Positions 11,481 to 22,803 of a stretch of DNA of 64,000 bases are shown in pieces. The DNA is taken from contig JAIOJX010000031.1 in NCBI GenBank assembly GCA_022376925.1, positions 135,984,854-136,048,853 of the forward strand, read 5' to 3'. The translations under genes were made by a program, and so were the position numbers. The stretch comes from Tragulus kanchil (taxonomy: Eukaryota; Chordata; Mammalia; Artiodactyla; Tragulidae). How positions within the stretch are numbered: the stretch's first letter is position 1; each line of letters starts with the position of its first letter. The notes beneath the pieces are model-generated. The model searched no databases, was not told the origin of the DNA, and saw nothing but the letters and a program-made list of their open reading frames with translations.

Positions 11481-13258
11481 CCATCTCCAGAGGACTACTC
11501 TTTTCCCTGAAATTAATTTCCTTGATTTTCAGGTTCTCCAGGCTCCACATCACTCCAGCCAGTACTCTTTATCTCCTTTGCTGTCTTCTCCTCCCTGAAG
11601 GTTCTTTTCCATTTCTAATATTAAAGTCCTAGGACTCTGGCCTGAACCTGGATAATCCATGGACCAAAAACATTGTTATAATAGTTCCAAAATTTATACT
11701 TTCAGTTCTGATTTCTTTCCAAGCTCTAGACTGCTTACCTGACAACTTCACTTGTATGACTCACAAGCATTTCAAAAGTGCCAAAATCTTGATTTCCCCC
11801 CCCCCTTCCCTAACTTTCATTATAATAGTAAATCATACCAGTTACAAAAGCCAAATAACCTAGTCATTTTTGACTCAGATTGTTTCTTCTATCTCAAAAA
11901 AGTCCACAGGCACGGGGCTTCCCTGGTGGTCCAGTGGGTAAGGACACCGCCTTGCAGTGCAAGGGGCGTCGGTTCGATTCCTGGCCTGGGAAGATCCCAC
12001 GTGCCGTGGAGCGGCTGGACCCATGTGTCCAATTACTGAGCCAGAGCTCTGGAGCGCATGCCCCCAGAGCCGGTGCTCTGAGACAACAGAGGCCACCGCG
12101 ATGGGAGGCCCACACGGGCCAAAGAACAAAAAAAAGGCCAAATTTTCTGTCTATCCATTCTATTAATTTTTGAGAGTTTGATACTGAAACGTCAAATAAA
12201 AATATCTTAATGTATCTACTTTAAAATATGTAATATATAGTAGAATTATATGTAACTTTGTTCTATATTTTCTGAGTCTCCTATAAATGTGTTATCACAC
12301 TTTCATAATTTAAAATATAAAAAAATTAAATAAAAGTTGAAAGAAATAGTAACTTGTAACATTTTTTACAGTATGCCTTTCAGAGTTTAACACTGAGTTT
12401 AAGTTTGTTCCTTCAGATACCCACGCATCTCTGCAAACTTCTTCACAGCCAACTTCTCAAAATGGTATCTACACTTTGCCTCTGGTTTCTCACCTCCAAT
12501 TCATTCATCACTTCTTTCCAGTGCAGTTCCCAACTCAATGAAAATGATCAAAAAGAACAAAAAAGTGTCAGCAAATCTAACTGACACCTCTCTTCAATCA
12601 TTTTAATTACCATCTCCAGAGGACTACTCTTTTCCCTGAAATTAATTTCCTTGATTTTCAGGTTCTCCAGGCTCCACATCACTCCAGCCAGTACTCTTTA
12701 TCTCCTTTGCTGTCTTCTCCTCCCTGAAGGTTCTTTTCCATTTCTAATATTAAAGTCCTAGGACTCTGGCCTGAACCTGGATAATCCATGGACCAAAAAC
12801 ATTGTTATAATAGTTCCAAAATTTATACTTTCAGTTCTGATTTCTTTCCAAGCTCTAGACTGCTTACCTGACAACTTCACTTGTATGACTCACAAGCATT
12901 TCAAAAGTGCCAAAATCTTGATTTCCCCCCCCCTTCCCTAACTTTCATTATAATAGTAAATCATACCAGTTACAAAAGCCAAATAACCTAGTCATTTTTG
13001 ACTCAGATTGTTTCTTCTATCTCAAAAAAGTCCACAGGCACGGGGCTTCCCTGGTGGTCCAGTGGGTAAGGACACCGCCTTGCAGTGCAAGGGGCGTCGG
13101 TTCGATTCCTGGCCTGGGAAGATCCCACGTGCCGTGGAGCGGCTGGACCCATGTGTCCAATTACTGAGCCAGAGCTCTGGAGCGCATGCCCCCAGAGCCG
13201 GTGCTCTGAGACAACAGAGGCCACCGCGATGGGAGGCCCACACGGGCCAAAGAACAAA
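11013..13258. repeat. Tandem duplication D4 (1.12 kb x2)
   Basis: Copy A is 11013-12130 and copy B 12143-13258, with a 12-bp A-rich spacer. Copy A ends inside a SINE, which is cut off there. Copy B carries the same SINE through to its natural 3' end and target-site duplication. Homopolymers differ by one base (for example the C run near 11806 and 12925). The cut SINE is strong evidence of an overlap end. Confidence 0.94.
11915..12130 (+). mobile_element. CHR-like SINE, cut at D4 junction
   Basis: Same insertion as 13043-13324. It ends abruptly at AAAGAACAAA where the duplicated overlap ends. Not an independent element. Confidence 0.88.
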
Positions 13259-13950
13259 GGTAGATGAAAATAGATAAATGGAAGACCAATAGAAGCGGCC
13301 CGCCCTCCGCCCTCCCCAACCCCCAAAAGTCCACAGGCACTCTGTGGAAAATATATCCACAATTTCTTCACTCCTCCCCCTTCCATAGGCATCATCTAAA
13401 CTGAACACATTCCCTAAACAGCTGCCAAAATTACCTTTAAGAAAAAACCAGACTGGATAAGCTCCCTTTCCAAAATCTTTCATGAGGCTTTTCACTTTAT
13501 TTAACATAAAGTCAAAGTTCCTGACTAAAGACTACAAGTACCCCTATAAGACCTGATATTTGCCTCTCGCCCATTCCATTTCATACCCCTAGCCAGTTTG
13601 TTCACTACTCTACAGACATGTCCTCCTCTAAATAAAACAAGTTCCTTCCTCCTCTTGAATCTCTATTTGCTAATCCTTGTGCCTAGAGCTCTCTTCTCAA
13701 AACTCTTCAAGAAGACAGGCTTTATTTCTGTCATATGTCAATTTATAGGTCATTCCTCTGAATTTCCAATCCCCTGTTACCTTCTTCTTCTACCATTACT
13801 ATAATCTGTCTTATATTTATGTGTATACTCAATATGTCTCCCCCATCAACGTATAAGCTCTATGCTAGTTGGGATGCTTTTGTCTGTCTCATTCACAGAA
13901 CCGAGAACATTACCTACATATGTTAAGTGGCGCTGAATAAACAAAATTAG
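12610..13950 (+). mobile_element. LINE-2 (L2) fragment, interrupted by a SINE
   Basis: Diverged L2 3' text: TAGACTGCTTACCTGACAAC, ACTCACAAGCATTTCAAAAG, a later GACTACAAGTACCCCTATAAG and a 3' end with AACGTATAAGCTCTATGCTAG, TTTGTCTGTCTCATTCACAG and GCTGAATAAAC. The minus-strand frames at 13003-13507 are shadows. The first part is also at 11480-11890 (D4). Confidence 0.6.
13043..13324 (+). mobile_element. CHR-like tRNA-Glu SINE in L2
   Basis: GGGCC subtype. Target-site duplication AAAAGTCCACAGGCAC at about 13026-13041 and 13325-13340. The A-rich tail is missing: the C-rich part runs straight into the target site. Confidence 0.88.
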
Positions 13951-14171
13951 ACTGAGTACATGCATTTATCTCACCATGTTCTCAGAAGTTCTACTGAAAT
14001 ATAAACATGGGTAAAAGGAAAATAAATCAGCAGTGCTTGAAACAAGAAACAGTGCTATTAGCAGTCTGAAATGACAGAATTCCAGCAAGTTGGCAAGCTG
14101 ACAGATTCTGATTAAGTAACCAGAACAGAAGAAACTAAAATTCAAAATAAGAATATAAGATGGCTCCTACA

Positions 14172-14503
14172 GGGCTTCCCTGGTGGTCCAGTGGGTAAGG
14201 ACACCGCCTTGCAGTGCAAGGGGCGCCGGTTCGATCCCTGGCCTGGAAGGATCCCACGTGCCACGGAGCGGCTGGACAGATGTGTCCAGTTACCGAGCTG
14301 GAGCTCTGGAGCGCATGTGCCCAGAGCCGGTGCTCTGAGACAACAGAGGCCACCGCGATGGGAGGCCCACACGGGCCAAAGAACAAAGATGGATGAAAAT
14401 GGACAAATGAAAGACCAATAGAAGTGGCCCACTTGCTCCCCTCGCTCCCCATCCCCACCAAAATAAGTAAATAAATAAATCTTTAAAAAAAAAAAAAAAA
14501 AAA
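14172..14503 (+). mobile_element. CHR-like tRNA-Glu SINE
   Basis: GGGCC subtype with long A tail. Target-site duplication AAGATGGCTCCTACAG (14156-14171) and AAGACGGCTCCTACAG (after the tail), one mismatch. Second copy at 15298-15630 through D5. Confidence 0.9.
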
Positions 14504-14731
14504 AGACGGCTCCTACAGAATAGCTGTTCTTCCCAAAGATACTCCCAGGATAAGACAAAAAGTATAGTAAGGAAGAGGAGCCACAGAGTGATTATCAGAA
14601 CAACTCTAGACTTACTGTAAAACAGTTGGGCCTATGTATACAAAACAACTGATATAAAGAAGTAAAGCTCTTAGGAACCAAGTGATGTTCAAGGATAGGA
14701 CATTTGAATTTCCTATCATAGAAATATGAAA

Positions 14732-14945
14732 GGGCTTCCCAAGTGGTGCTAGTGGTAAAGAATTCGTCTGCAACGCAGGAGACGCTGGACACATCAATTC
14801 AATCCCTGGTTTGGGAAGATCCCTGACGAGGCATGGCAACCTACTCCAGTATTCTTGCTTGGAGAATCCATTGGACAGAGAAGTCTGCCAGGTTACAGTC
14901 CACAGGGTCACAAAGAGTCAGACACAACTGAGCAAGCACACACAT
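14732..14945 (+). mobile_element. Bov-tA SINE
   Basis: Forward Bov-tA with GGGCTTCCC head, CTACTCCAGTATTCTTGC and a BovB-like end CACAAAGAGTCAGACACAAC. Second copy at 15858-16075, where a few bases missing near 14824-14834 are present. Confidence 0.88.
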
Positions 14946-16073
14946 TAAAAATAAGAAATAGGTCAGCTCTCCCTTGAGCCAGCCCGCTGTTCTACCAGCG
15001 TCTCCCACTTTCTCCCTCAAGCTGTCCCCCTGTACTGTCAGTGACTCTTCCTTCCCCCACTCTAATAAACTCTACTTTCCTTTCACTCTACCTCATGGAT
15101 GAAAATTCTTTTCCCCAACCTGCCCCCCAATAATGTGGTAAAAGGAAAATAAATCAGATGCTTGAAACAAGAAACAGTGCTATTAGCAGTCTGAAATGAC
15201 AGAATTCCAGCAAGTTGGCAAGCTGACAGATTCTGATTAAGTAACCAGAACAGAAGAAACTAAAATTCAAAATAAGAATATAAGATGGCTCCTACAGGGC
15301 TTCCCTGGTGGTCCAGTGGGTAAGGACACCGCCTTGCAGTGCAAGGGGCGCCGGTTCGATCCCTGGCCTGGAAGGATCCCACGTGCCACGGAGCGGCTGG
15401 ACAGATGTGTCCAGTTACCGAGCTGGAGCTCTGGAGCGCATGTGCCCAGAGCCGGTGCTCTGAGACAACAGAGGCCACCGCGATGGGAGGCCCACACGGG
15501 CCAAAGAACAAAGATGGATGAAAATGGACAAATGAAAGACCAATAGAAGTGGCCCACTTGCTCCCCCTCCCTCCCCACCCCCACCAAAATAAGTAAATAA
15601 ATAAATCTTTAAAAAAAAAAAAAAAAAAAAGACGGCTCCTACAGAATAGCTGTTCTTCCCAAAGATACTCCCAGGATAAGACAAAAAGTATAGTAAGGAA
15701 GAGGAGCCACAGAGTGATTATCAGAACAACTCTAGACTTACTGTAAAACAGTTGGGCCTATGTATACAAAACAACTGATATAAAGAAGTAAAGCTCTTAG
15801 GAACCAAGTGATGTTCAAGGATAGGACATTTGAATTTCCTATCATAGAAATATGAAAGGGCTTCCCAAGTGGTGCTAGTGGTAAAGAATTCGTCTGCAAC
15901 GCAGGAGACGCTGGACACATCAATTCAATCCCTGGTTTGGGAAGATCCCCTGGACGAGGGCATGGCAACCTACTCCAGTATTCTTGCTTGGAGAATCCAT
16001 TGGACAGAGAAGTCTGCCAGGTTACAGTCCACAGGGTCACAAAGAGTCAGACACAACTGAGCAAGCACACACA

Positions 16074-16395
16074 TTAAAAATAAGAAATAGGTCAGCTCTC
16101 CCTTGAGCCAGCCCGCTGTTCTACCAGCGTCTCCCACTTTCTCCCTCAAGCTGTCCCCCTGTACTGTCAGTGACTCTTCCTTCCCCCACTCTAATAAACT
16201 CTACTTTCCTTTCACTCTACCTCATGGATGAAAATTCTTTTCCAACCTGCACACGGACCTCGACACTTCACTGCAACAATTCTTGTTCAAGATTATTCCT
16301 CATTCTAAAGCATCATATTTTTCATTTTAATTTTCATTTCCCAAGTTATTAATAAAATTAAGCATATTTTGTAATGTGCAAAAAAAAAAAAAAAG
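16074..16395 (+). mobile_element. Possible LTR fragment (R/U5-like)
   Basis: Pyrimidine-rich stretch with CTAATAAACTCTACTTTCC followed by CACTCTACCTCATGG, a layout typical of retroviral LTR polyadenylation regions. No viral gene is adjacent. The other copy is at 14948-15123 (D5). The sequence ends in an A-run at 16380-16395, so a processed retro-insert is an alternative. Confidence 0.35.
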
Positions 16396-16629
16396 AAATA
16401 AACCAAAAAATGCACTCCCTCCAAAAATGAAGTACTATAAAGGATTTCATACTCTGCCTCAGAATGAAGCCTTCCTTATTTTGGCAATCATGGATTTCAA
16501 TAGTATCCCCCAGCTTATCTAATTTACATCTAAAAGCCTGCTTCTTCCAATTATACAGAACCTAGAATGTTACCTCCTTCCAATTATACACTAAAAGATG
16601 TTGTCAAAATGGACCTTCAAAACAATGTA

Positions 16630-16733
16630 AGAGGCTTTCCTGGTGGTCCAATGGTTAGGAACCCACTTGCCAATGGAGGGGACACAGGTTCAATCCCTGG
16701 TCTGGGAAGTTTTCACAGGTCACATGCAGCAAC
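16630..16733 (+). mobile_element. Old CHR-type SINE head
   Basis: GGCTTTCCTGGTGGTCCAATG, B box GGTTCAATCCC and TGGTCTGGGAAG, ending at GCAGCAACAAAG. Diverged and short. Faces the next SINE tail-to-tail. Confidence 0.75.
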
Positions 16734-16736
16734 AAA

Positions 16737-16980
16737 GATTCATTTCTCCATTTTCATCCGTCTTTTTTCTTTGGCTCCTGTGGGCCTCCCATCATGGTGG
16801 CGTCTGTCGTTGCTGAGCGCTGGCTCTGGGCGCATGCGCTCCAGAGCTCTGGCTCGGTAATTGGACACATGGGTCCAGCCGCTCCGCGACACGTGGGATC
16901 TTCCCAGGCCAGGGATCGAACTGGCGCCCCTTGCACTGCAAGGTGGTGTCCTTACCCACTGGACCACCAGGGGAAGCCCA
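16737..16980 (-). mobile_element. CHR-like tRNA-Glu SINE lacking its tail
   Basis: Reverse-oriented GAGCC-subtype SINE from TTCATTTCTCCATTTTCATC to CCAGGGGAAGCCC. The C-rich and A-rich 3' parts are absent, so it is 3'-truncated at the junction with the preceding SINE. Confidence 0.85.
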
Positions 16981-17041
16981 GACCTCATAAGAATTTAACT
17001 CAAAATGGATTTAAGATCTAAATAAAACCATAAAATGCTTA

Positions 17042-17885
17042 GGGAAAAAAAATAGTGGAAAAGCTTCATGACAGTGCATTTGTCGATAATTTCTTGGATA
17101 TGACACCAAAAATATAGGCAACAAAATAAAAAACAGACAACCTGGATTTAATCAAAACTAAAAAACTTCTGTATGTCAAAAAGGCCACTGTCAAGTAGAA
17201 AGGCAACTCATGAAATAGAAGAAAATATGTGCAAAAATATAGCAGATAAGAGATTAACCTCCAGAATAAAAAGGACTTCCACAATTCAACAACAACAACA
17301 AAATGAAAACAGAACTTGAATAGACATTTCTCCAAATATAGACAAACAGCCAATAAACAAATGAAAAGATGTTCAATATTACCAATCACTAGGGAAATGC
17401 AAATTAAAATCACAATATGCATCACTTCATATCCATTAGGATAGTTAATAGGAAAAGCACATGAAATAACAAGTGTTGCTGAGGATGCAGAGAAATTGGA
17501 ACCTTTGTGTGTTGCTGGCGGTAATGAAAAACAGTGCAAACAATACAGTAATTCTTCACAGAATTACTATTTGATCCAGCATTTCCTCATAAAGAAGTAC
17601 ACCCATGTTCACAGCAGTATTTTTCACAATAGCCAAAAGGTGAAAGCAAGTCAAGTATTCATCAATGCATGAACAGATAAAACAAACTGTGGTATGTACA
17701 TACAATCAAATGTTATTCATGAAGGAAATTCTGACACATGTTACAATAGGGATGAACTTTATAAAGACATTATGCTAAGAGACACAGAAGGACAAATATT
17801 GTATGACTCCACTTACAGAAGATTAACTAGGAGAGTCAAATTCAAATTCATAGGCACAGAAAGAATAGTGAATTTGGGAGGACGG
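17042..17885 (+). mobile_element. Old L1M-type ORF2/3' fragment
   Basis: Diverged LINE-1 text: GACAGACAACCTGGATTTAAT, GAAATGCAAATTAAAATCAC, CAATGCATGAACAGATAAA and the ATTGTATGACTCCACTTAC 3' region. No intact frame. The minus-strand open frame at 17066-17539 is a shadow of it. Confidence 0.75.
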
Positions 17886-17889
17886 TAAG

Positions 17890-18452
17890 AATTCTGGGAA
17901 AAAGTGGAAGCAATGATAATTCACTTTCTTGAGCTCAAAAATCACTGCCAACAGTGCCTGCAGCCATGAAATTAAAAAACGCTTGTTCCTTGGAAGGAAG
18001 GCTATGACAAACCTAGACAACAGATTAAAAAGCAGACATCACTTTACCAACAAAGGCCCCTATAGTCAAAGCTACGGTTTTTCTAGTAGCTATGCATGTA
18101 AGAGTTGGACCATAAAGACGGTTGAGAGTCAAAGAATTGAAGGTTCTGAATTGTGGTACTTGAAGAGTCCTTTGGACTATAAGGAGATCAAACCAGTCAA
18201 TCCTAAAGTTCCAATACTCTGGCCACCGGATGCGAAGAGCTGACTCGTTAAGAGAAGACCCTGATGCTGGGAAAGACTGAGGGCAAGAGGAAGAAAAAGA
18301 GGTGGCAGAGGATGACACAGTTAGATAGCATCAGTAACTTAATGGACATGAATTTGAGCAAACTTGGGGAGATAGGGGAGGACAGAGGAGCCTGGTGTGC
18401 TGCAGCGCACAGGGTCACAAAGAGTTGGACATGACTTAGCGACTGAACAACT
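17890..18452 (+). mobile_element. BovB 3' end fragment
   Basis: Contains the BovB C-terminal reading with MTNLDNRLKSRHHFTNKGPY and SWTIKTVESQRIEGSELWYL. It ends in the BovB / Bov-tA shared terminus (GGTCACAAAGAGTTGGACATG and ACTTAGCGACTGAACAAC). Frames are interrupted. Duplicated at 19003-19565 through D6. Confidence 0.85.
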
Positions 18453-18526
18453 ATCAGCATGAAAGCCACATCTTCTCAAGAAAGGAAAGAGCTTAGGTCC
18501 TTGATGACATCATTGAACCATCAGTC

Positions 18527-18822
18527 CTGTACAATGGTCCCTCAGTACTCATGGGGGTTCTAGAACCCCTGACAGATACAAAATCCGCAGATGTTGAAGT
18601 ATCTTATATAAAATGGTAATCATTTGCACAAAATCTACATACATCCACCTGTATAGTTAAAGTCATTTCTAGATATAATAACTAATATAAGTGCTATGCA
18701 AATGCCAGTGCACAGCAAATTCGAGTTTTGCTTTATGGAACTTTCTGGAATTTTTTCCCTGAATATTTTCACCCCACGGTTGATGGAACCTGCAAACATG
18801 GAAACACAGATGCAGAGGGACA
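18527..18822 (+). mobile_element. MER2 / Tigger-type DNA transposon
   Basis: TGGTCCCTCAGTACTCATGG, AAAATCCGCAGATGTTGAAG and TATATAAAATGGTAATCATTTG with a 3' GATGCAGAGGGACATCTGTA follow the MER2 consensus from end to end (about 300 bp), with inverted termini (GTCCCTCxGTA versus GAGGGACATCTG). Repeated at 19640-19938 (D6). The 3' end occurs a third time at 21012-21048. Confidence 0.75.
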
Positions 18823-20096
18823 TCTGTAGTGCCAACTTCATTTCTCTTCACTAAACAGGAAAAGTAAACTATTTGTCCAATCCGGTGTCAGTCAGGTTTT
18901 CTGTGGAAGGCAACCCTGGTAAGGATTATCCAATAAGCATGCCAGAAAGAAAAGAGAATGGGGCAAAAAAATAGGTGAAAATTAGGCAAGGTATTCGGTA
19001 AGAATTCTGGGAAAAAGTGGAAGCAATGATAATTCACTTTCTTGAGCTCAAAAATCACTGCCAACAGTGCCTGCAGCCATGAAATTAAAAAACGCTTGTT
19101 CCTTGGAAGGAAGGCTATGACAAACCTAGACAACAGATTAAAAAGCAGACATCACTTTACCAACAAAGGCCCCTATAGTCAAAGCTACGGTTTTTCTAGT
19201 AGCTATGCATGTAAGAGTTGGACCATAAAGACGGTTGAGAGTCAAAGAATTGAAGGTTCTGAATTGTGGTACTTGAAGAGTCCTTTGGACTATAAGGAGA
19301 TCAAACCAGTCAATCCTAAAGTTCCAATACTCTGGCCACCGGATGCGAAGAGCTGACTCGTTAAGAGAAGACCCTGATGCTGGGAAAGACTGAGGGCAAG
19401 AGGAAGAAAAAGAGGTGGCAGAGGATGACACAGTTAGATAGCATCAGTAACTTAATGGACATGAATTTGAGCAAACTTGGGGAGATAGGGGAGGACAGAG
19501 GAGCCTGGTGTGCTGCAGCGCACAGGGTCACAAAGAGTTGGACATGACTTAGCGACTGAACAACTATCAGCATGAAAGCCACATCTTCTCAAGAAAGGAA
19601 AGAGCTTAGGTCCTTGATGACATCATTGAACCATCAGTCCTGTACAATGGTCCCTCAGTACTCATGGGGGTTCTAGAACCCCTGACAGATACAAAATCCG
19701 CAGATGTTGAAGTATCTTATATAAAATGGTAATCATTTGCACAAAATCTACATACATCCACCTGTATAGTTAAAGTCATTTCTAGATATAATAACTAATA
19801 TAAGTGCTATGCAAATGCCAGTGCACAGCAAATTCGAGTTTTGCTTTATGGAACTTTCTGGAATTTTTTTCCCTGAATATTTTCACCCCACGGTTGATGG
19901 AACCTGCAAACATGGAAACACAGATGCAGAGGGACATCTGTAGTGCCAACTTCATTTCTCTTCACTAAACAGGAAAAGTAAACTATTTGTCCAATCCGGT
20001 GTCAGTCAGGTTTTCTGTGGAAGGCAACCCTGGTAAGGATTATCCAATAAGCATGCCAGAAAGAAAAGAGAATGGGGAAAAAAAATAGGTGAAAAT

Positions 20097-20489
20097 CCCC
20101 ACGCTGAAGACTTGAGACTTCAGATGGAAAGGACTCACTGAGTACAAAGGAAGAATAAGGATGATATTTAAGTGAGAGTACAAAGTAAAGGCACTCTCTA
20201 CAATGGAAAATAGGAAATGTACCACCACATGCCTTTCATAAAAATTTTTTCCAGGTCTTAAACAATTTTTGGAAAATTAGTTCCAAAAATAAAAACATAT
20301 GGGTTTAAAAAAACAGCACATGAGAAAAATTAAGATTATCCTTGTAGCACAAAGAAATTTTAGCATGACAGTCATGATGTGGACCAAAAATCAGTCTTGA
20401 GTAGAAGAAATCAAAAGATTCTATAAAAACTATAAAGATAAATATAGATACCCTTATATAAACTACAGAATTAAGAACATAAAATATAT
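20097..20489. other. Unassigned intron (inside D7)
   Basis: AT-rich, no family recognised. Repeated at 21206-21599. Confidence 0.55.
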
Positions 20490-20560
20490 AAACTTCCCTG
20501 GTGGCTCAGAGGTTAAGAATTCACCTGCCAACATAGGAGACAACCTGAAATACATGCAGA
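20490..20560 (+). mobile_element. SINE head remnant
   Basis: AACTTCCCTGGTGGCTCAGAG, AAGAATTCACCTGCCAACAT is a tRNA-Glu SINE head of about 65 bp whose remainder is decayed. The copy at 21600-21670 comes from D7. Confidence 0.65.
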
Positions 20561-22118
20561 AGGATGAAGGGAAGTACTTTTTCATCAAAATACAAAATAA
20601 AACTATGTTCCATATATGAATTAATGTACAGCAATTTAAGTCATTAGCATATAAGGAACAACTTTTCTAAAATAACAATATCAAATCTTCACTGTAACTC
20701 AGAGTTAAGGATAACTTACTATTGAATTAACGTTCAATGACTTAGGGTTTCTAAAAGGTACTGGTAATAGTCATTTCTCCATTTTTCTTCCTTAATTACA
20801 AAAGTGAGTGTGCCATTTATATAGACTGCTTATTTGTCAGCCTTTGCCTGTTAGAGAATAATTTAAAAATTAGGTTTAATATTTGTATCCCTTTGTTCCT
20901 TTACTGAATAAATGATGGGGAGATTGTTGTTTAACCTAAAGCTTGTACTCATTGAGAAATTAACAGTTAAATATTAATAAGCTATTCCAATTTCTTACTA
21001 TTTTAAATTTTACCTGCAAACATGGAAACACAGATGCAGAGGGACATCTGTAGTGCCAACTTCATTTCTCTTCACTAAACAGGAAAAGTAAACTATTTGT
21101 CCAATCCGGTGTCAGTCAGGTTTTCTGTGGAAGGCAACCCTGGTAAGGATTATCCAATAAGCATGCCAGAAAGAAAAGAGAATGGGGAAAAAAAATAGGT
21201 GAAAATCCCCACGCTGAAGACTTGAGACTTCAGATGGAAAGGACTCACTGAGTACAAAGGAAGAATAAGGATGATATTTAAGTGAGAGTACAAAGTAAAG
21301 GCACTCTCTACAATGGAAAATAGGAAATGTACCACCACATGCCTTTCATAAAAATTTTTTCCAGGTCTTAAACAATTTTTGGAAAATTAGTTCCAAAAAT
21401 AAAAACATATGGGTTTAAAAAAACAGCACATGAGAAAAATTAAGATTATCCTTGTAGCACAAAGAAATTTTAGCATGACAGTCATGATGTGGACCAAAAA
21501 TCAGTCTTGAGTAGAAGAAATCAAAAGATTCTATAAAAACTATAAAGATAAATATAGATACCCTTATATAAACTACAGAATTAAGAACATAAAATATATA
21601 AACTTCCCTGGTGGCTCAGAGGTTAAGAATTCACCTGCCAACATAGGAGACAACCTGAAATACATGCAGAAGGATGAAGGGAAGTACTTTTTCATCAAAA
21701 TACAAAATAAAACTATGTTCCATATATGAATTAATGTACAGCAATTTAAGTCATTAGCATATAAGGAACAACTTTTCTAAAATAACAATATCAAATCTTC
21801 ACTGTAACTCAGAGTTAAGGATAACTTACTATTGAATTAACGTTCAATGACTTAGGGTTTCTAAAAGGTACTGGTAATAGTCATTTCTCCATTTTTCTTC
21901 CTTAATTACAAAAGTGAGTGTGCCATTTATATAGACTGCTTATTTGTCAGCCTTTGCCTGTTAGAGAATAATTTAAAAATTAGGTTTAATATTTGTATCC
22001 CTTTGTTCCTTTACTGAATAAATGATGGGGAGATTGTTGTTTAACCTAAAGCTTGTACTCATTGAGAAATTAACAGTTAAATATTAATAAGCTATTCCAA
22101 TTTCTTACTATTTTAAAT

Positions 22119-22555
22119 CTTTTTCCTACCTTTAGAGGAAGTCTTCTATAAACCAGTATCTCATTTAGATTTTCAGATTATTTTTTCTTTACAGTTTTTA
22201 TAACAAAAAAACTATAAAGCAAAAAAGCATATCCACTGCACCCTTGATACACTAAACCATCCAGAATATCTACCTGGAAAACCAAATTTAAAGATTTGAA
22301 ACAAACTGAGTTTATTCTCACTAAACACTGTTTCTGTCACTATTTGATGACTAACCAAATATGTGAATAAATAATAACTACTATAGTATAGACTAATAAA
22401 ATATTTGAATATATTACTACTACAGTGCTCAAAGTTTAATCCATACTACATATACTTTCCATTTTAGGAAATATATGATTTCCTTTAAGTTCTTATTTTT
22501 AAAGTTTCTTTATATTGACAGATTAAGACTTATTAAGACTTAATCTAAAGGCTAC
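22119..22555. other. Unassigned intron
   Basis: Very AT-rich, no recognisable element. It bridges D7 and the CHR SINE at 22556. Confidence 0.6.
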
Positions 22556-22803
22556 TTTTTTTTTTTTTTTTTTAAGGCACTAGATCTTTGTTGCAGAGCA
22601 CAGGCTCTTCACTACTGTGCACAGGCTTTCTCTAGTTGCGGCCTGCAGGAGCTATTTCTCTAGTTGTGGTGCACCGGCTTTAGTAGTTGTGGTGCATAGG
22701 TTTAGTTGCCTTGCAGTAAGTGGGATGTCTGCAGACCAGGAATCAAACCCATGTCCTCTGCATTGGCAGGTGGATTCTTAACTAATGGACCACAAGGGAA
22801 GTT
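22556..22803 (-). mobile_element. CHR-1/2-type SINE
   Basis: T-run at 22556-22574, then TTTGTTGCAGAGCACAGGCTC, TAGTTGTGGTGCATAGGTTTAG and a reversed tRNA-like head ending CCACAAGGGAAG. It belongs to the older cetartiodactyl CHR group, about 20% diverged by eye. Confidence 0.8.

Larger units (their letters stand above)
14010..16250. repeat. Tandem duplication D5 (1.11 kb x2)
   Basis: Copy A is 14010-15123 and copy B 15137-16250, with a 13-bp C-rich spacer. The unit carries a CHR-like SINE plus a Bov-tA SINE, both with identical surroundings. Differences lie at the unit edges, in the SINE's C-rich tail and in small indels near 14824-14834. Confidence 0.93.
17883..20096. repeat. Tandem duplication D6 (1.10 kb x2)
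   Basis: Copy A is 17883-18982 and copy B 18996-20096, with a 13-bp spacer. The unit contains a BovB 3' end and a MER2-like element. The few differences are homopolymer changes near 18755 and 18963. The left junction interrupts an old L1/BovB boundary. Confidence 0.93.
19902..22118. repeat. Tandem duplication D7 (1.11 kb x2)
   Basis: Copy A is 19902-21008 and copy B 21012-22118, each 1107 bp and apparently identical, with a TTT spacer. The first 195 bp also form the end of D6 copy B, so this stretch occurs three times (18789, 19902, 21012). Confidence 0.94.

Noticed and set aside
17066..17539. 157-codon minus-strand open frame rich in Phe/Leu
   Set aside because: It is the antisense of an old L1 ORF2 fragment, whose A-rich sense strand yields stop-poor, hydrophobic antisense frames.
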